From NCBI GenBank assembly GCA_021851715.1, contig JAJZCR010000035.1:1-36291 (forward strand): a stretch of DNA of 36,291 bases, read 5' to 3'. This document shows positions 6,901 through 16,576 of this stretch, piece by piece (position 1 is the first letter of the stretch; each line of letters begins with the position of its first letter). The notes beneath the pieces were generated by a model, which was given only the letters and a program-made list of their open reading frames with translations, had not been told where the DNA came from and searched no databases. The translations under genes were made by a program, and so were the position numbers. The DNA comes from Planctomycetota bacterium. Lineage in GTDB: Bacteria > Planctomycetota > Phycisphaerae > WQYP01.

Positions 6901-9015
6901 GTGAGTGATGTGAAAAATATTAACGATGCGGGGATGGAAGCCACAAGTCCAACGGCCAGCCATGTTCATCACGAACATGACCATGGTGGCCATGGCCACC
7001 ATCATGCTCATAAACATGGAGCTAAAGAGGTGGATGGAATCGCTTGCGCGTGCGGCAGCGAGCATGGCAAGGGGGGCCACAGCCATGCAGGCGTAAACTT
7101 AAACATACAGATGACGGTGATCATGCCACTGACGGTGGTATTCCTGTGTTTGTCCGCGATATTTTACTTTATTCCCAATGGGCGGGAGTTGTCCACGGGC
7201 TTGGCGCTGCTGTCGGTGGCGGTGGGCGGTGGGCCAATTATATGGTCGGCGATCAAGGGCTTGGCGCGTGGGCGTACCAACGTAAATGAACTGGCTTCCC
7301 TGGGCATCACCGGCGCATTGGTACTGGGGCTGCCGTTTGAAGCGGGGTTGGTGGCCCTTTTCATGCAGATTGCCGCAGCCATCGAGGAAGTGGTGGTGGA
7401 AAGCGCGCAGAGAGCGATTTTGGCGCTCCAGAACCTTGCTCCGGTCCATGCCCGAGTGCATCGGGGAGATAAGGATGAAATTATTCGCGCGGAAGAACTG
7501 GCCGAGGGAGACGTCATCATTGTGGCACCCGGCGAGCGGGTGGCGGGCGACGGTCAGATTCTCCGGGGTTCGACGAGTGTGGATGAATCGATGGTGACGG
7601 GCGAAGCGCTTCCGGTGGATAAGAGTGTCGGATCGACCGTTTTAGCAGGTACCATCAACCTGACAGGCTCAGCCGAAGTTCGGGTGACGCGGGTGGGAGA
7701 TCGCTCCTTCTTAAGCCAAACGATTGCGCTGGTGCGGCGAGCGCAGGCATTTCAGCCACCCATCGTGCGCGCAGCCGACAAATTCTTTCAATTTTATACG
7801 CCCATCATCCTCGGCCTGTCCCTGGTGGCGTGGTGGGTGAGCGGCCAACCGTTGCGTATGGTGGCGATGTGGGTGGTCGGGTGTCCGTGCGCGATGCTGC
7901 TGGCTTCACCGTTGGCGATTATCATGGCGATGACCCGGGCCAGCCGCAGCGGAATTCAGATTAAGGGTGGGCCGTCGGTGGAAGCCTCGGTGGGCATTGA
8001 TACGGTGGTTTTTGACAAGACGGGTACGCTGACAACGGGAATTTTCGGCGTCAGCGACATTAAACCGGCTTTGGGCGTAAGCGCCAATGAATTGCTGATA
8101 CTGGCCGCCCGGGTGGAAAATCGCAGCAGCCACCCGCTGGCGCGGGCCATCACAGCGGAGGCCCGTCATCGCGGATTGGATTTTTCCGGGAACACCGATG
8201 TAACCATTCTGGAGGGCCTTGGAGTGGAAGGCGTGGTGAACCGGGAGACGGTGCGCGTCGGATCATCAAAAATTCTTTCGCCCGAGCTTGCGGGCCGGAC
8301 AGCGGACTATGACGCTTCTGATTCGGAGGTGCCGGTAGTGCCGGTCTATGTGACTTGCGGTGATAAACTCATGGGTGCCATTCATCTGACGGACGGTATT
8401 CGGGCGGAGGCCCGGCGCACCATACGTCGGCTGCGGGCGCTGGGTGTGAAAAAGATAGTGATGATGACCGGTGACCGGCGAAAAACGGCCCAGATGGTGG
8501 GCCATGCCGTCGGTTGCGACGATATTTACGCGGAGCTGCTGCCGGCCCAGAAAGTGGAACTGGTGCGGCAGTTGCAGCGTGGCCACCACTGCGTGGCGAT
8601 GGTCGGAGACGGGATCAACGATGCGCCATCTCTGGCTGCAGCCACAGTGGGCATTGCCCTGGGCGTCCGCGGGACCGATGCGGCCATTGAAGCGGCCGGT
8701 GCCATTCTGCTTAAGGATGATCTGACACGTGTGCCACTGCTGATTTACCTAGCTCGACAGACGCGCTCGGCCATCTATCAAAACCTGGGAATTGCATTGC
8801 TCATCGCCATTGCTGGAGCGACCTTGGCGGCGTTTGGAGTGTTGACGGTGGTGACCGCGGCGGCGGCGCACGTTTTAGCGGTGGTGCTGATTGCGGCCAA
8901 CGCGGCGCGGCAATCCGGCAGTGTCGGTATCAACCGCCAACCACTCCCCGCAACGCGTTCGGCGGATCCTATGAGTGCGGTGGTACCGGCTTCCGTAGCG
9001 GCGACCACGGCGTAA
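6901..9015 (+). CDS. P1B-type heavy-metal translocating ATPase with His-rich N-terminus
   Basis: This 704-residue pump uses ATP to move a transition-metal ion across the inner membrane. The start is GTG 6901, with GGAG five bases upstream. Residues 21-64 are very rich in His, with CAC, and replace the usual HMA domains. Then come membrane helices, the actuator motif TGEALP (233-238), the metal-site motif CPC (328-330), phosphorylation site DKTGTLT (D372), the HP motif (H411-P412) and the hinge GDGIND (569-574). The last helix has H657 about ten residues before N667, at the position where Zn/Cd pumps carry the Asp of DxG and where P1B-4 pumps carry the His of HEGG. CPC plus this His is a mixed signature, so substrate is uncertain (Zn, Cd, Co or Cu). 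The cupredoxin gene upstream hints at copper, while the His-rich tail and lack of MxCxxC point to Zn or Co. Confidence 0.93.
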   Translation: MSDVKNINDAGMEATSPTASHVHHEHDHGGHGHHHAHKHGAKEVDGIACACGSEHGKGGHSHAGVNLNIQMTVIMPLTVVFLCLSAIFYFIPNGRELSTGLALLSVAVGGGPIIWSAIKGLARGRTNVNELASLGITGALVLGLPFEAGLVALFMQIAAAIEEVVVESAQRAILALQNLAPVHARVHRGDKDEIIRAEELAEGDVIIVAPGERVAGDGQILRGSTSVDESMVTGEALPVDKSVGSTVLAGTINLTGSAEVRVTRVGDRSFLSQTIALVRRAQAFQPPIVRAADKFFQFYTPIILGLSLVAWWVSGQPLRMVAMWVVGCPCAMLLASPLAIIMAMTRASRSGIQIKGGPSVEASVGIDTVVFDKTGTLTTGIFGVSDIKPALGVSANELLILAARVENRSSHPLARAITAEARHRGLDFSGNTDVTILEGLGVEGVVNRETVRVGSSKILSPELAGRTADYDASDSEVPVVPVYVTCGDKLMGAIHLTDGIRAEARRTIRRLRALGVKKIVMMTGDRRKTAQMVGHAVGCDDIYAELLPAQKVELVRQLQRGHHCVAMVGDGINDAPSLAAATVGIALGVRGTDAAIEAAGAILLKDDLTRVPLLIYLARQTRSAIYQNLGIALLIAIAGATLAAFGVLTVVTAAAAHVLAVVLIAANAARQSGSVGINRQPLPATRSADPMSAVVPASVAATTA

Positions 9016-9163
9016 ACGTCCGGTGGCAACCGAGCCGGCAATGAAACAGCGGCTATGCAGTGGATGGATGCCACGGAGAGTTTATACACGGTGCGAAACA
9101 GAGGCTAAAGGCTGCGGCCGCAACGCCATAGGTCGTCGATATGTTTGTATTTGAGGTTATCAC

Positions 9164-11215
9164 TTGAAGCGATCTGAATTAATTGCTTTTTGGGTCTGGA
9201 TCGCCCTGCTGGCGGTGGCGGTCTTTCTGGGCATTGGCGCAATTAAATATGGGCCGGTCTGTTTTTGGGCGGGCACGCTGGCGGCTATCGGGCAGGCCTT
9301 GCTCGCGGCCATGGCGTGGTGGGGCCTGCGGTTGGCCCGGGAGCAGGCGGCACTGGTCGAGGAAGCCACCGTCCCGAAGCATTTGACGCCGGTCGCCCCG
9401 CTGGGCACTTTTCACATGAGCTACAGCGACGATGCGACCATGCCCACACCGGTGGAAACGCCGGCGACCGAGCCGGATGAAATCATGTCTTTGGATACGG
9501 GTTTTCAGCGGTTGATAGTGGGCCTTTGCGGAATAGCATTTTTGGCGCTGGCGGCGATTATTGCGTGGCTGGTGTACCGCAATTTTGCGGCGGTCACACC
9601 CGGCCACAGCATTGTGATTTCGCCGGTACCCATTGATCCGGGAGCCGTGGTGGCGGTTGGAGCGTCATTGCTGGTGTATTTGATATTGATGTCGGCCACC
9701 AGAATCACGCGCCAGACCGAAGGCCACCTGGAAGCCACCAACAGTATTGTGTTGCTGGGTGTTCCGGTGATTGTAGTGGTGGCTGCCGGAGTATTGGCGG
9801 CTTGGGCCAACACGGCCTACGCCAGTCAAGGCGCGGCGATTGTGGTGGCGTTAATCCTGACGCTTCAGGCCCTGGAGTTGTTGATTAATTCGATCGGCAG
9901 CCACAGCGGCATGGACGAAATCGATCAGGATATGTCTGATCTGCAGCGTCTGCCCCTGGTTCCGCTTCTTACCAGTGGCTGGATTACCGGGCTTAAACTG
10001 CTGATGTCGGATGTGCTGGGATTGGGGGTGGTCCGGCGCGATGAAACCGGACATATGTCGCGGCTGTTGCCCCGCGCCGTGATAGCCGGAGTGGTCGTGG
10101 TGGTGCTGATGAGCACATTGCATGTTGTGCCGACGGGAGATGTGGCCATCCGCGAACATCTGGGCGTCACCACCGCCGCGGAGATTAACCACCCGTTGCA
10201 GCCGGGATTACACATCATGTGGCCATGGCCGATTGATCGGCTGGAACTGATTCCGACGGAGCAGGTGAAAGTGATTACCGTGGGGACGGAGCAGCCGCAT
10301 CGTTCGGCGTTGGGGCCTAACGCCTTTTCCTTTTGGACTGAACATGAATCTATTCCGGACCGAGAGTTGTTGACCGGTGATGTCAACGAAAAAGGGCACG
10401 CGGCTCCGCAATTGATGGATGGTTGGTTTAGCGCTTGGTGGCGGGTGAAAAACGCCAGCGATTTTTTCCGAAATGTGTCCAACAGCAGAATTGTGGCGGT
10501 AGGCGGCATCACCGGCACCGGAACCAAAAAAGTATGGAGCTCCATGTATGATGCGCTGGTGCAGCAGGTTCTGCTGGAAGCTGTTACATCCACCTTTGCG
10601 CAACATTCATTTCATCAGATTCGAGCCAAGGATAACGGCTTGGTGGCATTGCAGATAAAGAATTACATGCAACATGAGCTTGATTCTATGCATACCGGCA
10701 TTGAAGTGATGGAACTTTCCATCAAGGACTTGCACCCCCCGGCGGGCCAGGGAAGCGTGATGACAGCGCAGGGCAAAGAACTGGGCCCGGCGGCGGCGTA
10801 TGAGGCTGTGGTATCGGCCAGGGAAAAAAAAGAAATGTTGATTGATAATGCCTCTGCCACGGCCACCAAAGACATATTACTGGCCCAGGGGCACGCGGCA
10901 GCGGTCCTGTCCGATGCCGGAGCCTACGCGGCTGACTTGGTGAGCGTGCAACAGGGCAAAGCCCAGGCGTTGGGTGTGCGTTCGCAGGCATTTGCCCAGA
11001 ATGAAAACGCCGCGTCTTCCTGGGATTTCTTTGAATCACTTAAGGGAATTTTCAACCGGGTGAATAAAGTGGTTCTAGGACCGGATGTGCGACCACCACA
11101 GATATGGCAGATAACCCGCCAGGCCGGCAGCGGTCCGCCACCGGCGATTCCCACGCAAATTACAGGTGGCGTGGGAACCAGCGGCGAAATGGCACCGGTA
11201 CCGCACGGCCGGTAA
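9164..11215 (+). CDS. polytopic SPFH/band 7 protein, HflK-like
   Basis: This 683-residue protein starts at TTG 9164, with GAGGT seven bases upstream. About six hydrophobic segments (near 7-28, 32-55, 117-137, 159-176, 193-214 and 222-245) form an unusual N-terminal membrane domain, followed by a further helix at about 303-320. An SPFH domain follows (about 321-560), beginning VVPTGDVAIREHLG with the HflK-type PGLHIMWPWPIDRLE. Then comes an Ala/Glu-rich helical coiled-coil region (about 570-640) and a Pro/Gly-rich tail. Ordinary HflK has a single membrane helix and about 350-420 residues, so the N-terminal half is an added module. SPFH proteins form large membrane rings that scaffold proteases or other membrane complexes. 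Two more SPFH genes follow within 1.5 kb, suggesting a mixed ring. No ftsH gene lies in the window. Confidence 0.85.
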   Translation: MKRSELIAFWVWIALLAVAVFLGIGAIKYGPVCFWAGTLAAIGQALLAAMAWWGLRLAREQAALVEEATVPKHLTPVAPLGTFHMSYSDDATMPTPVETPATEPDEIMSLDTGFQRLIVGLCGIAFLALAAIIAWLVYRNFAAVTPGHSIVISPVPIDPGAVVAVGASLLVYLILMSATRITRQTEGHLEATNSIVLLGVPVIVVVAAGVLAAWANTAYASQGAAIVVALILTLQALELLINSIGSHSGMDEIDQDMSDLQRLPLVPLLTSGWITGLKLLMSDVLGLGVVRRDETGHMSRLLPRAVIAGVVVVVLMSTLHVVPTGDVAIREHLGVTTAAEINHPLQPGLHIMWPWPIDRLELIPTEQVKVITVGTEQPHRSALGPNAFSFWTEHESIPDRELLTGDVNEKGHAAPQLMDGWFSAWWRVKNASDFFRNVSNSRIVAVGGITGTGTKKVWSSMYDALVQQVLLEAVTSTFAQHSFHQIRAKDNGLVALQIKNYMQHELDSMHTGIEVMELSIKDLHPPAGQGSVMTAQGKELGPAAAYEAVVSAREKKEMLIDNASATATKDILLAQGHAAAVLSDAGAYAADLVSVQQGKAQALGVRSQAFAQNENAASSWDFFESLKGIFNRVNKVVLGPDVRPPQIWQITRQAGSGPPPAIPTQITGGVGTSGEMAPVPHGR

Positions 11216-11284
11216 TGTGATACCACAGTAGGGATGAGGCCAGGTAAATATGGAAAGTTTCAAGGGACTCCTTGAGGATCAGGT

Positions 11285-12226
11285 ATGAAAAAACTCACCA
11301 TTGGAATTATTCTGGTAGCGGTAGTCGGCGTGCTGTTTCTGGAACTATTTACATTTGTAGCACGGCCATACCAGACGGTGCTCATTGACCGCTTTGGGAA
11401 AATTATCGCCAAGCCCACCAGAATCGCCTACAACTGGTACCTGTGCTGGCCGACCGACAAAATTGTGCGCATGGATATGCGGCTGCATCTGTACCAGAGC
11501 GATAACCGCGAGGTGAGCACGCGCGAGGGCGAACCGATCAGCCTGCGCACCTTTGCGGTCTGGAAAATTATAAACCCGGTATTGTACTATCGGCGGCTGC
11601 CGGAAGGCACGCCGGACGCCCAGCGATACCTGAATCAGAAAATTGAGGGACAGGTGCTCAAGGTAATGGGGCGTTATTCGCTGGATCAGCTTTTTAATGT
11701 GAATGCGGCCAACATCAAGATGACGCAGGCGGAAAGTCGCGTCCAATTTCGGGTGAATCAGGACATGGAAAAGCTGGGGTTGGAAGTGGTGAAGATAGGA
11801 TTCTCGCGGGTAACATTTCCGCCGCGTGTGGCGGTGGCCGTTTATCGCCGCATGACCGCGGAGCGCGCAAAAATTGCGGATAGGTATTTAAGCGAAGGCG
11901 AAAGCCAGTCGCGCACCATTGAGGCCAAGGGTGAAGCGGAGGCCGCGGAAATTCGCAGCACGGCGGATAAACAGGCGGAGGAAATTCGCGGCCAGGGAGA
12001 TGCCAAAGCCTACGCCATTCTGAATGCAGCGCAAAACACTCCGGCGGCCCAGGCGTTTTACCGCTTCTGGAAATCGCTGGAACTCTTTAAAGCGTCGATG
12101 GGACAAAGCACCTACTGGGTTCTCACGCCCAATAACCCCATCACCGCACCGTTGTTTTCGCAGATGAAAATCATCGAGGGCAAAACATCGGTCCACGGAA
12201 AGGTCGGACTTCCGGCGGGAAAGTAG
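11285..12226 (+). CDS. HflC-like SPFH/band 7 protein
   Basis: This 313-residue protein has one N-terminal membrane segment (about 4-25) and an SPFH domain starting VARPYQTVLIDRFGKI. It also has the HflC hallmark MTAERAKIADRYLSEGE, followed by an Ala/Glu-rich helix (EAAEIRSTADKQAEEIRGQG) and AFYRFWKSLELFK, which matches the FYxFxRSLExY region of HflC. In E. coli, HflC pairs with HflK to form a periplasmic-facing cage around FtsH. Here it sits between two HflK-like genes (gaps of 69 and 47 bases) upstream of an ABC exporter, which suggests a dedicated paralogue rather than the housekeeping FtsH modulator. The start ATG 11285 is preceded by GAGGATCAGGT. Confidence 0.88.
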   Translation: MKKLTIGIILVAVVGVLFLELFTFVARPYQTVLIDRFGKIIAKPTRIAYNWYLCWPTDKIVRMDMRLHLYQSDNREVSTREGEPISLRTFAVWKIINPVLYYRRLPEGTPDAQRYLNQKIEGQVLKVMGRYSLDQLFNVNAANIKMTQAESRVQFRVNQDMEKLGLEVVKIGFSRVTFPPRVAVAVYRRMTAERAKIADRYLSEGESQSRTIEAKGEAEAAEIRSTADKQAEEIRGQGDAKAYAILNAAQNTPAAQAFYRFWKSLELFKASMGQSTYWVLTPNNPITAPLFSQMKIIEGKTSVHGKVGLPAGK

Positions 12227-12273
12227 CGGACCGGACGCTCCGTTAAATCAACGACACACAAAGGTTAGATCCC

Positions 12274-13437
12274 ATGACGCAGACATATTCCGAAGAAGAA
12301 TTAAGAAAAACCTCAATGCCGTTGGAACTGCCGATACTCTCCGACGATGACCCTGGCCGGCCGCAGGGCTGGCTTAGCGCCCAGCGGGTACTGGTTTATT
12401 TTGTCCTGGGCGTTATCGTGGTATGGTTGTTGAGCGGGTTTTATCAGGTCGGGGTGGGGGACGTGGCGGTAGTGGAGCGATTGGGTCAATACATCACCGC
12501 GGGCCAGGGCCACACCCGGATCTTCGAGCCGGGCCTCAATTATCATCTGCCGTGGCCGATCGACAAGGTGTACATTATTCCCTTGCGCCACGAACACCTG
12601 CTGGAAGTGACGGACTTTGATACCTCGCCCGCCTCGTACTTGGCGATCAAGAAATTATGGCTGCGGGAGGGACGGTCGCTGCGGGTGTTTGACGCGATTT
12701 TCGATCCGTACGTCATCACCGGGGATAAAAACGTGCTGCATGTGCGTATCGCGCTTCAGTATCGCATCGATAATCCCGTGAACTATCTGACTTCAGTTTA
12801 TCAGGCACCTGGCGCACCACCCGGCGCGGGCCGCATCAACCTGATTCGTGCCCTGGCGGCTCATGTTTTGATCCGCAAAATCGCCTCGTCGACAGTCGAC
12901 CAAGCCCTGTATTCAGGTAAGGCGAAATTGGAACGGCGACTTTACAGCGGCACGCGGCCCAACAGCGGCATGCAGGTGCCGATGAATCAACTGGGATTGG
13001 GTATTCAACTCAAAAAGGTGCTGTTGGAATACGTTCATTGGCCGGCGGCCGTGGATAGCGCCTTTAATCAGGTGCTCATCGCCCGTCAGAAGGCGGCGAC
13101 GGAAGTGCAAAATGCGTTGCAACTGGCTAACCATGATACCACGCTGGCCCAGGGACAGGCTCAGGCCATTATCAACAAGGCGGAAAGTCATGCGAATCGC
13201 ATGGTGCAGAAAGCAACCGGTCAAATGCAGGAATTTTCCGCGATATATGCCCAATACCGTAAAAATCCACGGGTGATATCACTGAAATTGCTCAGCGATG
13301 CCCTGGGCCACGTGATGCGATCAGTGGCTCGGGTATTTATAGTGCAGCCGAACCAGAGGTTGGTGCTGACTTTGCCCGCGCCGCATCGGCGCATTATTGT
13401 GCCCACTTCGCCGCTGGGAACCGCCGGCTCGCGATAA
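12274..13437 (+). CDS. HflK-like SPFH/band 7 protein
   Basis: This 387-residue protein has a cytosolic N-terminus of about 37 residues, one membrane helix (about 38-57) and an SPFH domain starting YQVGVGDVAVVERLGQY with the HflK-type PGLNYHLPWPIDKVY. The C-terminal helix (QKAATEVQNALQLANHDTT, then QAQAIINKAESHANRMVQKA) corresponds to the HflK coiled coil. The tail is basic and Pro-rich. It is the second HflK-like partner in the run, and the HflC-like protein is encoded 47 bases upstream. The N-terminal acidic segment (LSDDDPGRPQ) is not a Gly-rich stretch of the E. coli HflK type. It probably co-assembles with the neighbouring SPFH proteins; this is inferred from order alone. Confidence 0.87.
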   Translation: MTQTYSEEELRKTSMPLELPILSDDDPGRPQGWLSAQRVLVYFVLGVIVVWLLSGFYQVGVGDVAVVERLGQYITAGQGHTRIFEPGLNYHLPWPIDKVYIIPLRHEHLLEVTDFDTSPASYLAIKKLWLREGRSLRVFDAIFDPYVITGDKNVLHVRIALQYRIDNPVNYLTSVYQAPGAPPGAGRINLIRALAAHVLIRKIASSTVDQALYSGKAKLERRLYSGTRPNSGMQVPMNQLGLGIQLKKVLLEYVHWPAAVDSAFNQVLIARQKAATEVQNALQLANHDTTLAQGQAQAIINKAESHANRMVQKATGQMQEFSAIYAQYRKNPRVISLKLLSDALGHVMRSVARVFIVQPNQRLVLTLPAPHRRIIVPTSPLGTAGSR

Positions 13438-13529
13438 CCGCAGCAACTGGTGTGGTCGTGCGTTTCCGCGGTGCCCGGGTTATGATGCTTGCGCACGCAT
13501 AATAATAATGCGAGCCTTGGAGTGTATAC

Positions 13530-14420
13530 ATGGTTGCCGAATTTGCTGCTATTGAAACCCGCGATTTAACCAAAATCTATCCTGGTTTCTGGAAGAGCCA
13601 GCAAGTGCAGGCACTGACCAACCTGAATTTGCGAGTGCGCCAGGGAGAAATTTTTGGTCTGCTTGGACCGAACGGCAGTGGAAAAACCACGGCCATCAAA
13701 TTGCTGCTGGGCCTGATTAACGCTACCTCCGGCGAAGCGCTGGTCATGGGGCAGCAGGCCGGCGATCAGGATACCCGGAGGCGACTGGGCTACTTGCCGG
13801 AAGAAAGCTACCTGTACCGATTTTTGAACGCCCGGCAAACCATGGATTTTTACGCTCGGCTTTTTAACATGAACCGATCACAACGGCGGCAGGCGGTGGA
13901 CTATTATCTGGATTTTGTGGGTTTGGACCCGGCGGTGCGAGGTCGGCGAATCGGCACTTATTCCAAAGGCCAGACCCGCCGCGTGGCCTTGGCGCAAGCC
14001 CTGCTGAATAATCCGGACCTGGTAATTATGGACGAGCCTACTTCCGGACTCGATCCTGTGGGCATGTTGGAAATAAAAAACATGATCCTGCGGCTAAAGG
14101 CGGCTGGAAAAACCGTCTTGCTCTCCAGTCATCAACTTGCGGATGTGGAAGATGTTTGTGATCGGCTGGTAATTCTATACCGTGGCCGGGTGGAGTTGGA
14201 AGGTGCCTTGAGTGATTTACTGGAAGTCAAGGATGTGTTTCAACTCGAAGCGCGGAAGGTTTCAGCGGAATTGCAGGCCAAGCTCGTTGAGATGACCAAC
14301 GCGGGCGGAGCGGAAGATATACAAACAGGCCGGCCCCGGGTGCGGCTGGAAGACTTATTCAAACGGCTGGTAGACGCCAAACGCCGGGGTGAGCCAGGGG
14401 CAGGATCCGCCCGCCGTTAG
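13530..14420 (+). CDS. ABC-2 type transporter ATP-binding protein
   Basis: This 296-residue nucleotide-binding subunit has Walker A GPNGSGKTT (46-54), Q-loop region LGYLPEE, the ABC signature variant YSKGQTRRV (144-152), Walker B LVIMDEP (164-170), the D-loop SGLDP and switch His H201 in LLSSHQL. The YSKGQ signature and the LPEESYLY Q-loop are usual in CcmA/NatA/YbhF-type export ATPases. A C-terminal segment of about 80 residues follows the ATPase core, as in drug or lipid exporters. The permease is encoded 128 bases downstream. Together they should export, or act mechanically on, a substrate across the inner membrane. The substrate is unknown. GGAG lies upstream of ATG 13530. Confidence 0.93.
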   Translation: MVAEFAAIETRDLTKIYPGFWKSQQVQALTNLNLRVRQGEIFGLLGPNGSGKTTAIKLLLGLINATSGEALVMGQQAGDQDTRRRLGYLPEESYLYRFLNARQTMDFYARLFNMNRSQRRQAVDYYLDFVGLDPAVRGRRIGTYSKGQTRRVALAQALLNNPDLVIMDEPTSGLDPVGMLEIKNMILRLKAAGKTVLLSSHQLADVEDVCDRLVILYRGRVELEGALSDLLEVKDVFQLEARKVSAELQAKLVEMTNAGGAEDIQTGRPRVRLEDLFKRLVDAKRRGEPGAGSARR

Positions 14421-14548
14421 CCTGACGGCATGAACGAGGAATATAGATAAAGGGCATGGAAAAGTGTAGTCCCTGCAATTAGGCGAGTGACATTCAAAAG
14501 GGCCCATTCTGTCGTTGAAACAGTGCGGGTCGCCCCCTGGAGTGGCGG

Positions 14549-16576
14549 ATGAATCATCATCCTGGTTTTGATTATATTGCGATAAGCGCCTATGCCGTGA
14601 TCGGCATTCTAGTGGTGGCTTTTGTGCTGTTGGCATTCCGTGATGTCGGGCGGCTGCGCACAGGCATTTTTCGAGCATGGGCCATTGGTCGCACCACCAT
14701 TGCCGAGGCGTGGAACGCCAGAATATGGGCTATAGTGCCGATCTGGTTTGTGATATGTCTGATTATCAGCTTGTTGGTACGGCCCTATTCGGCGGCCAGC
14801 CAGGTGGAGATATACCTGACCATTCTGCTGCGCGCCCAATTGGTCATGCTGCTGGTCTATCTGGGCATTCTTGCCTGCGTGAGCCTGCCGCGCGAGCGTG
14901 AGCGCCGTACGCTTATTACCACGGGCAGCAAACCCATTTCCCGCCTGGAACTTCTGCTGGGAAAAGTTATCGGCATTTGTGCCGCCGGGTTGGCGATGCT
15001 GGTATTGATGACGGCCATTACCTGGGGATTTATGGTCGTGATCAACATGCATATCAAGCATGATGCAGCAGTACTTTATGAACATGAACAGCACAGCTAT
15101 AACGCGATGGTGCGGCGCATTCCGCCGGAACCTGGCGTACGCTATACCGCCCGACATGGTGTGTTACAGGCGCAGAATTATTATACGGGCACGCTGCGTA
15201 TAGCCGGACTTATTAACTATCAGACCAATCCACCGGAGCGGGCCCTGAAGGGTGGCAGTTCAGAAACACTGTACTTTGAGTTTCCATCATTACCCGCCCA
15301 GGTTGTTTCTCCGCCCGTGTTCCTGTTACACTTTACTGTGTTGCGCCTAAATCCGGGAGCCAAGCCCAACACCTCGGCGCAGCAGACCGCGGCCGTGCTG
15401 CCACCCGTTAGAATCCATATAACCGCCGTGCTGCGTGATAACCCGATGGTGACTGCCCAACAGTCGCTTACTCTCAGTCCGAACGGAACGGCGGAATGGC
15501 GGCCCAAACATTGGACCAACTTTTTCAGCCTTTATGACCCGACAACCGGCCGACTTTTTGACCCCGGCCCGGTGCTGTTGAAAGTAACATCTCCGACGCT
15601 GGGAGCCTACCTGTTTTTTGGAGCTGGAACCAAGGCTCAACCGCCCGCGTGTCTGGCCTTTAATTTGGACCGCAGCCGGGCTCCGGCCGGCGTGATGATC
15701 CCCAAGCTCAATCCGGTGATCACCGGATTCAAATCCAACAACAAACAGGAAATCGTTGGGCCAAGCTATTCCCACCCCGGCATTCCAGCGGAGGTGGCAT
15801 CGTTCGAGTTTCACCATTTACCGGATAAAAGGATTCCTATCGGCAAGCATGGCAATTTCACCGTACACTTGTTTTTAAGCGTAGACAAGCAGGAAAATGA
15901 AGCACTGCCCGCCATCGCCGATATCACCGCCTTTACCTTGGCAGACCCCGCCCACCCTTTTCGCATGCAAGTGCGTTTTGCGGAAAAGCATTTGACGGTG
16001 CTGAAGTTGCCTAAAAGCCTGCTTGACGAAAGCGCATTGGTCATCAACATACAGAGTAACTATCCGGGCCATTGGATTAAATTGACCCAGAATTCCGTAC
16101 AGATTGTCCGACCACCATCGTCATTCATTGTGAATTTGGCCAAAAGTGAATTCATCATCTTCTGCGAGGTGGTGCTGCTGGTGGTCATCGGCGTAACGGC
16201 CAGCGCTCGGTTGGGCTGGCCGGTGGCCATGTTGACGACCATGGTATGCTACGTGCTGGGCAATTTGTTTCACTTTGTTTATAAGTTGATGATTCTGGGA
16301 GGATTTGGCCTGTACGGACCGTACATTGACAGCAAAATGAAGGGCCTTTGGTACTACCAGATCGGATCATTTATTACAGCGGTGATGGTAAAGATGCTTT
16401 ACGCACTGGTACGTCTGATGCCTGATTTTACCCGGTTTGATCCATTGCATGATATTATCATTTCCAGAAATTTACCCTGGATCGTTCCTGTGGTGGATGC
16501 CGGCTGGACCTTGGCCTGCGCCCTGCCGATCCTGGCATTGGGCTATTTGCTTTTAAGAAAACAGGAGCTGGCCTGA
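14549..16576 (+). CDS. ABC-2 type permease with large extracytoplasmic domain
   Basis: This 675-residue membrane protein has N-terminal segments at about 10-30, 59-78, 88-111 and 138-166. The cytoplasmic motif RERERRTLITTGSKPISR precedes LELLLGK, the signature of ABC-2 permeases. Residues about 170-530 form a long, mostly beta-type region with few hydrophobic stretches, predicted to face the periplasm. Four more segments follow (about 535-556, 558-580, 598-618 and 645-670). Standard ABC-2 permeases have about 250-400 residues, so the inserted domain is a notable addition and may contact the SPFH cage or an outer partner. The stop codon overlaps the next gene's start in TGATG, indicating translational coupling. 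ATG 14549 has GGAG six bases upstream. Confidence 0.85.
   Translation: MNHHPGFDYIAISAYAVIGILVVAFVLLAFRDVGRLRTGIFRAWAIGRTTIAEAWNARIWAIVPIWFVICLIISLLVRPYSAASQVEIYLTILLRAQLVMLLVYLGILACVSLPRERERRTLITTGSKPISRLELLLGKVIGICAAGLAMLVLMTAITWGFMVVINMHIKHDAAVLYEHEQHSYNAMVRRIPPEPGVRYTARHGVLQAQNYYTGTLRIAGLINYQTNPPERALKGGSSETLYFEFPSLPAQVVSPPVFLLHFTVLRLNPGAKPNTSAQQTAAVLPPVRIHITAVLRDNPMVTAQQSLTLSPNGTAEWRPKHWTNFFSLYDPTTGRLFDPGPVLLKVTSPTLGAYLFFGAGTKAQPPACLAFNLDRSRAPAGVMIPKLNPVITGFKSNNKQEIVGPSYSHPGIPAEVASFEFHHLPDKRIPIGKHGNFTVHLFLSVDKQENEALPAIADITAFTLADPAHPFRMQVRFAEKHLTVLKLPKSLLDESALVINIQSNYPGHWIKLTQNSVQIVRPPSSFIVNLAKSEFIIFCEVVLLVVIGVTASARLGWPVAMLTTMVCYVLGNLFHFVYKLMILGGFGLYGPYIDSKMKGLWYYQIGSFITAVMVKMLYALVRLMPDFTRFDPLHDIIISRNLPWIVPVVDAGWTLACALPILALGYLLLRKQELA

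Noticed and set aside
6103..7086. 327-codon minus-strand frame opposite the cupredoxin and start of the P-type ATPase gene
   Set aside because: It spans two clear plus-strand genes and the gap between them, and its protein has low-complexity His/Arg/Met content with no domain.
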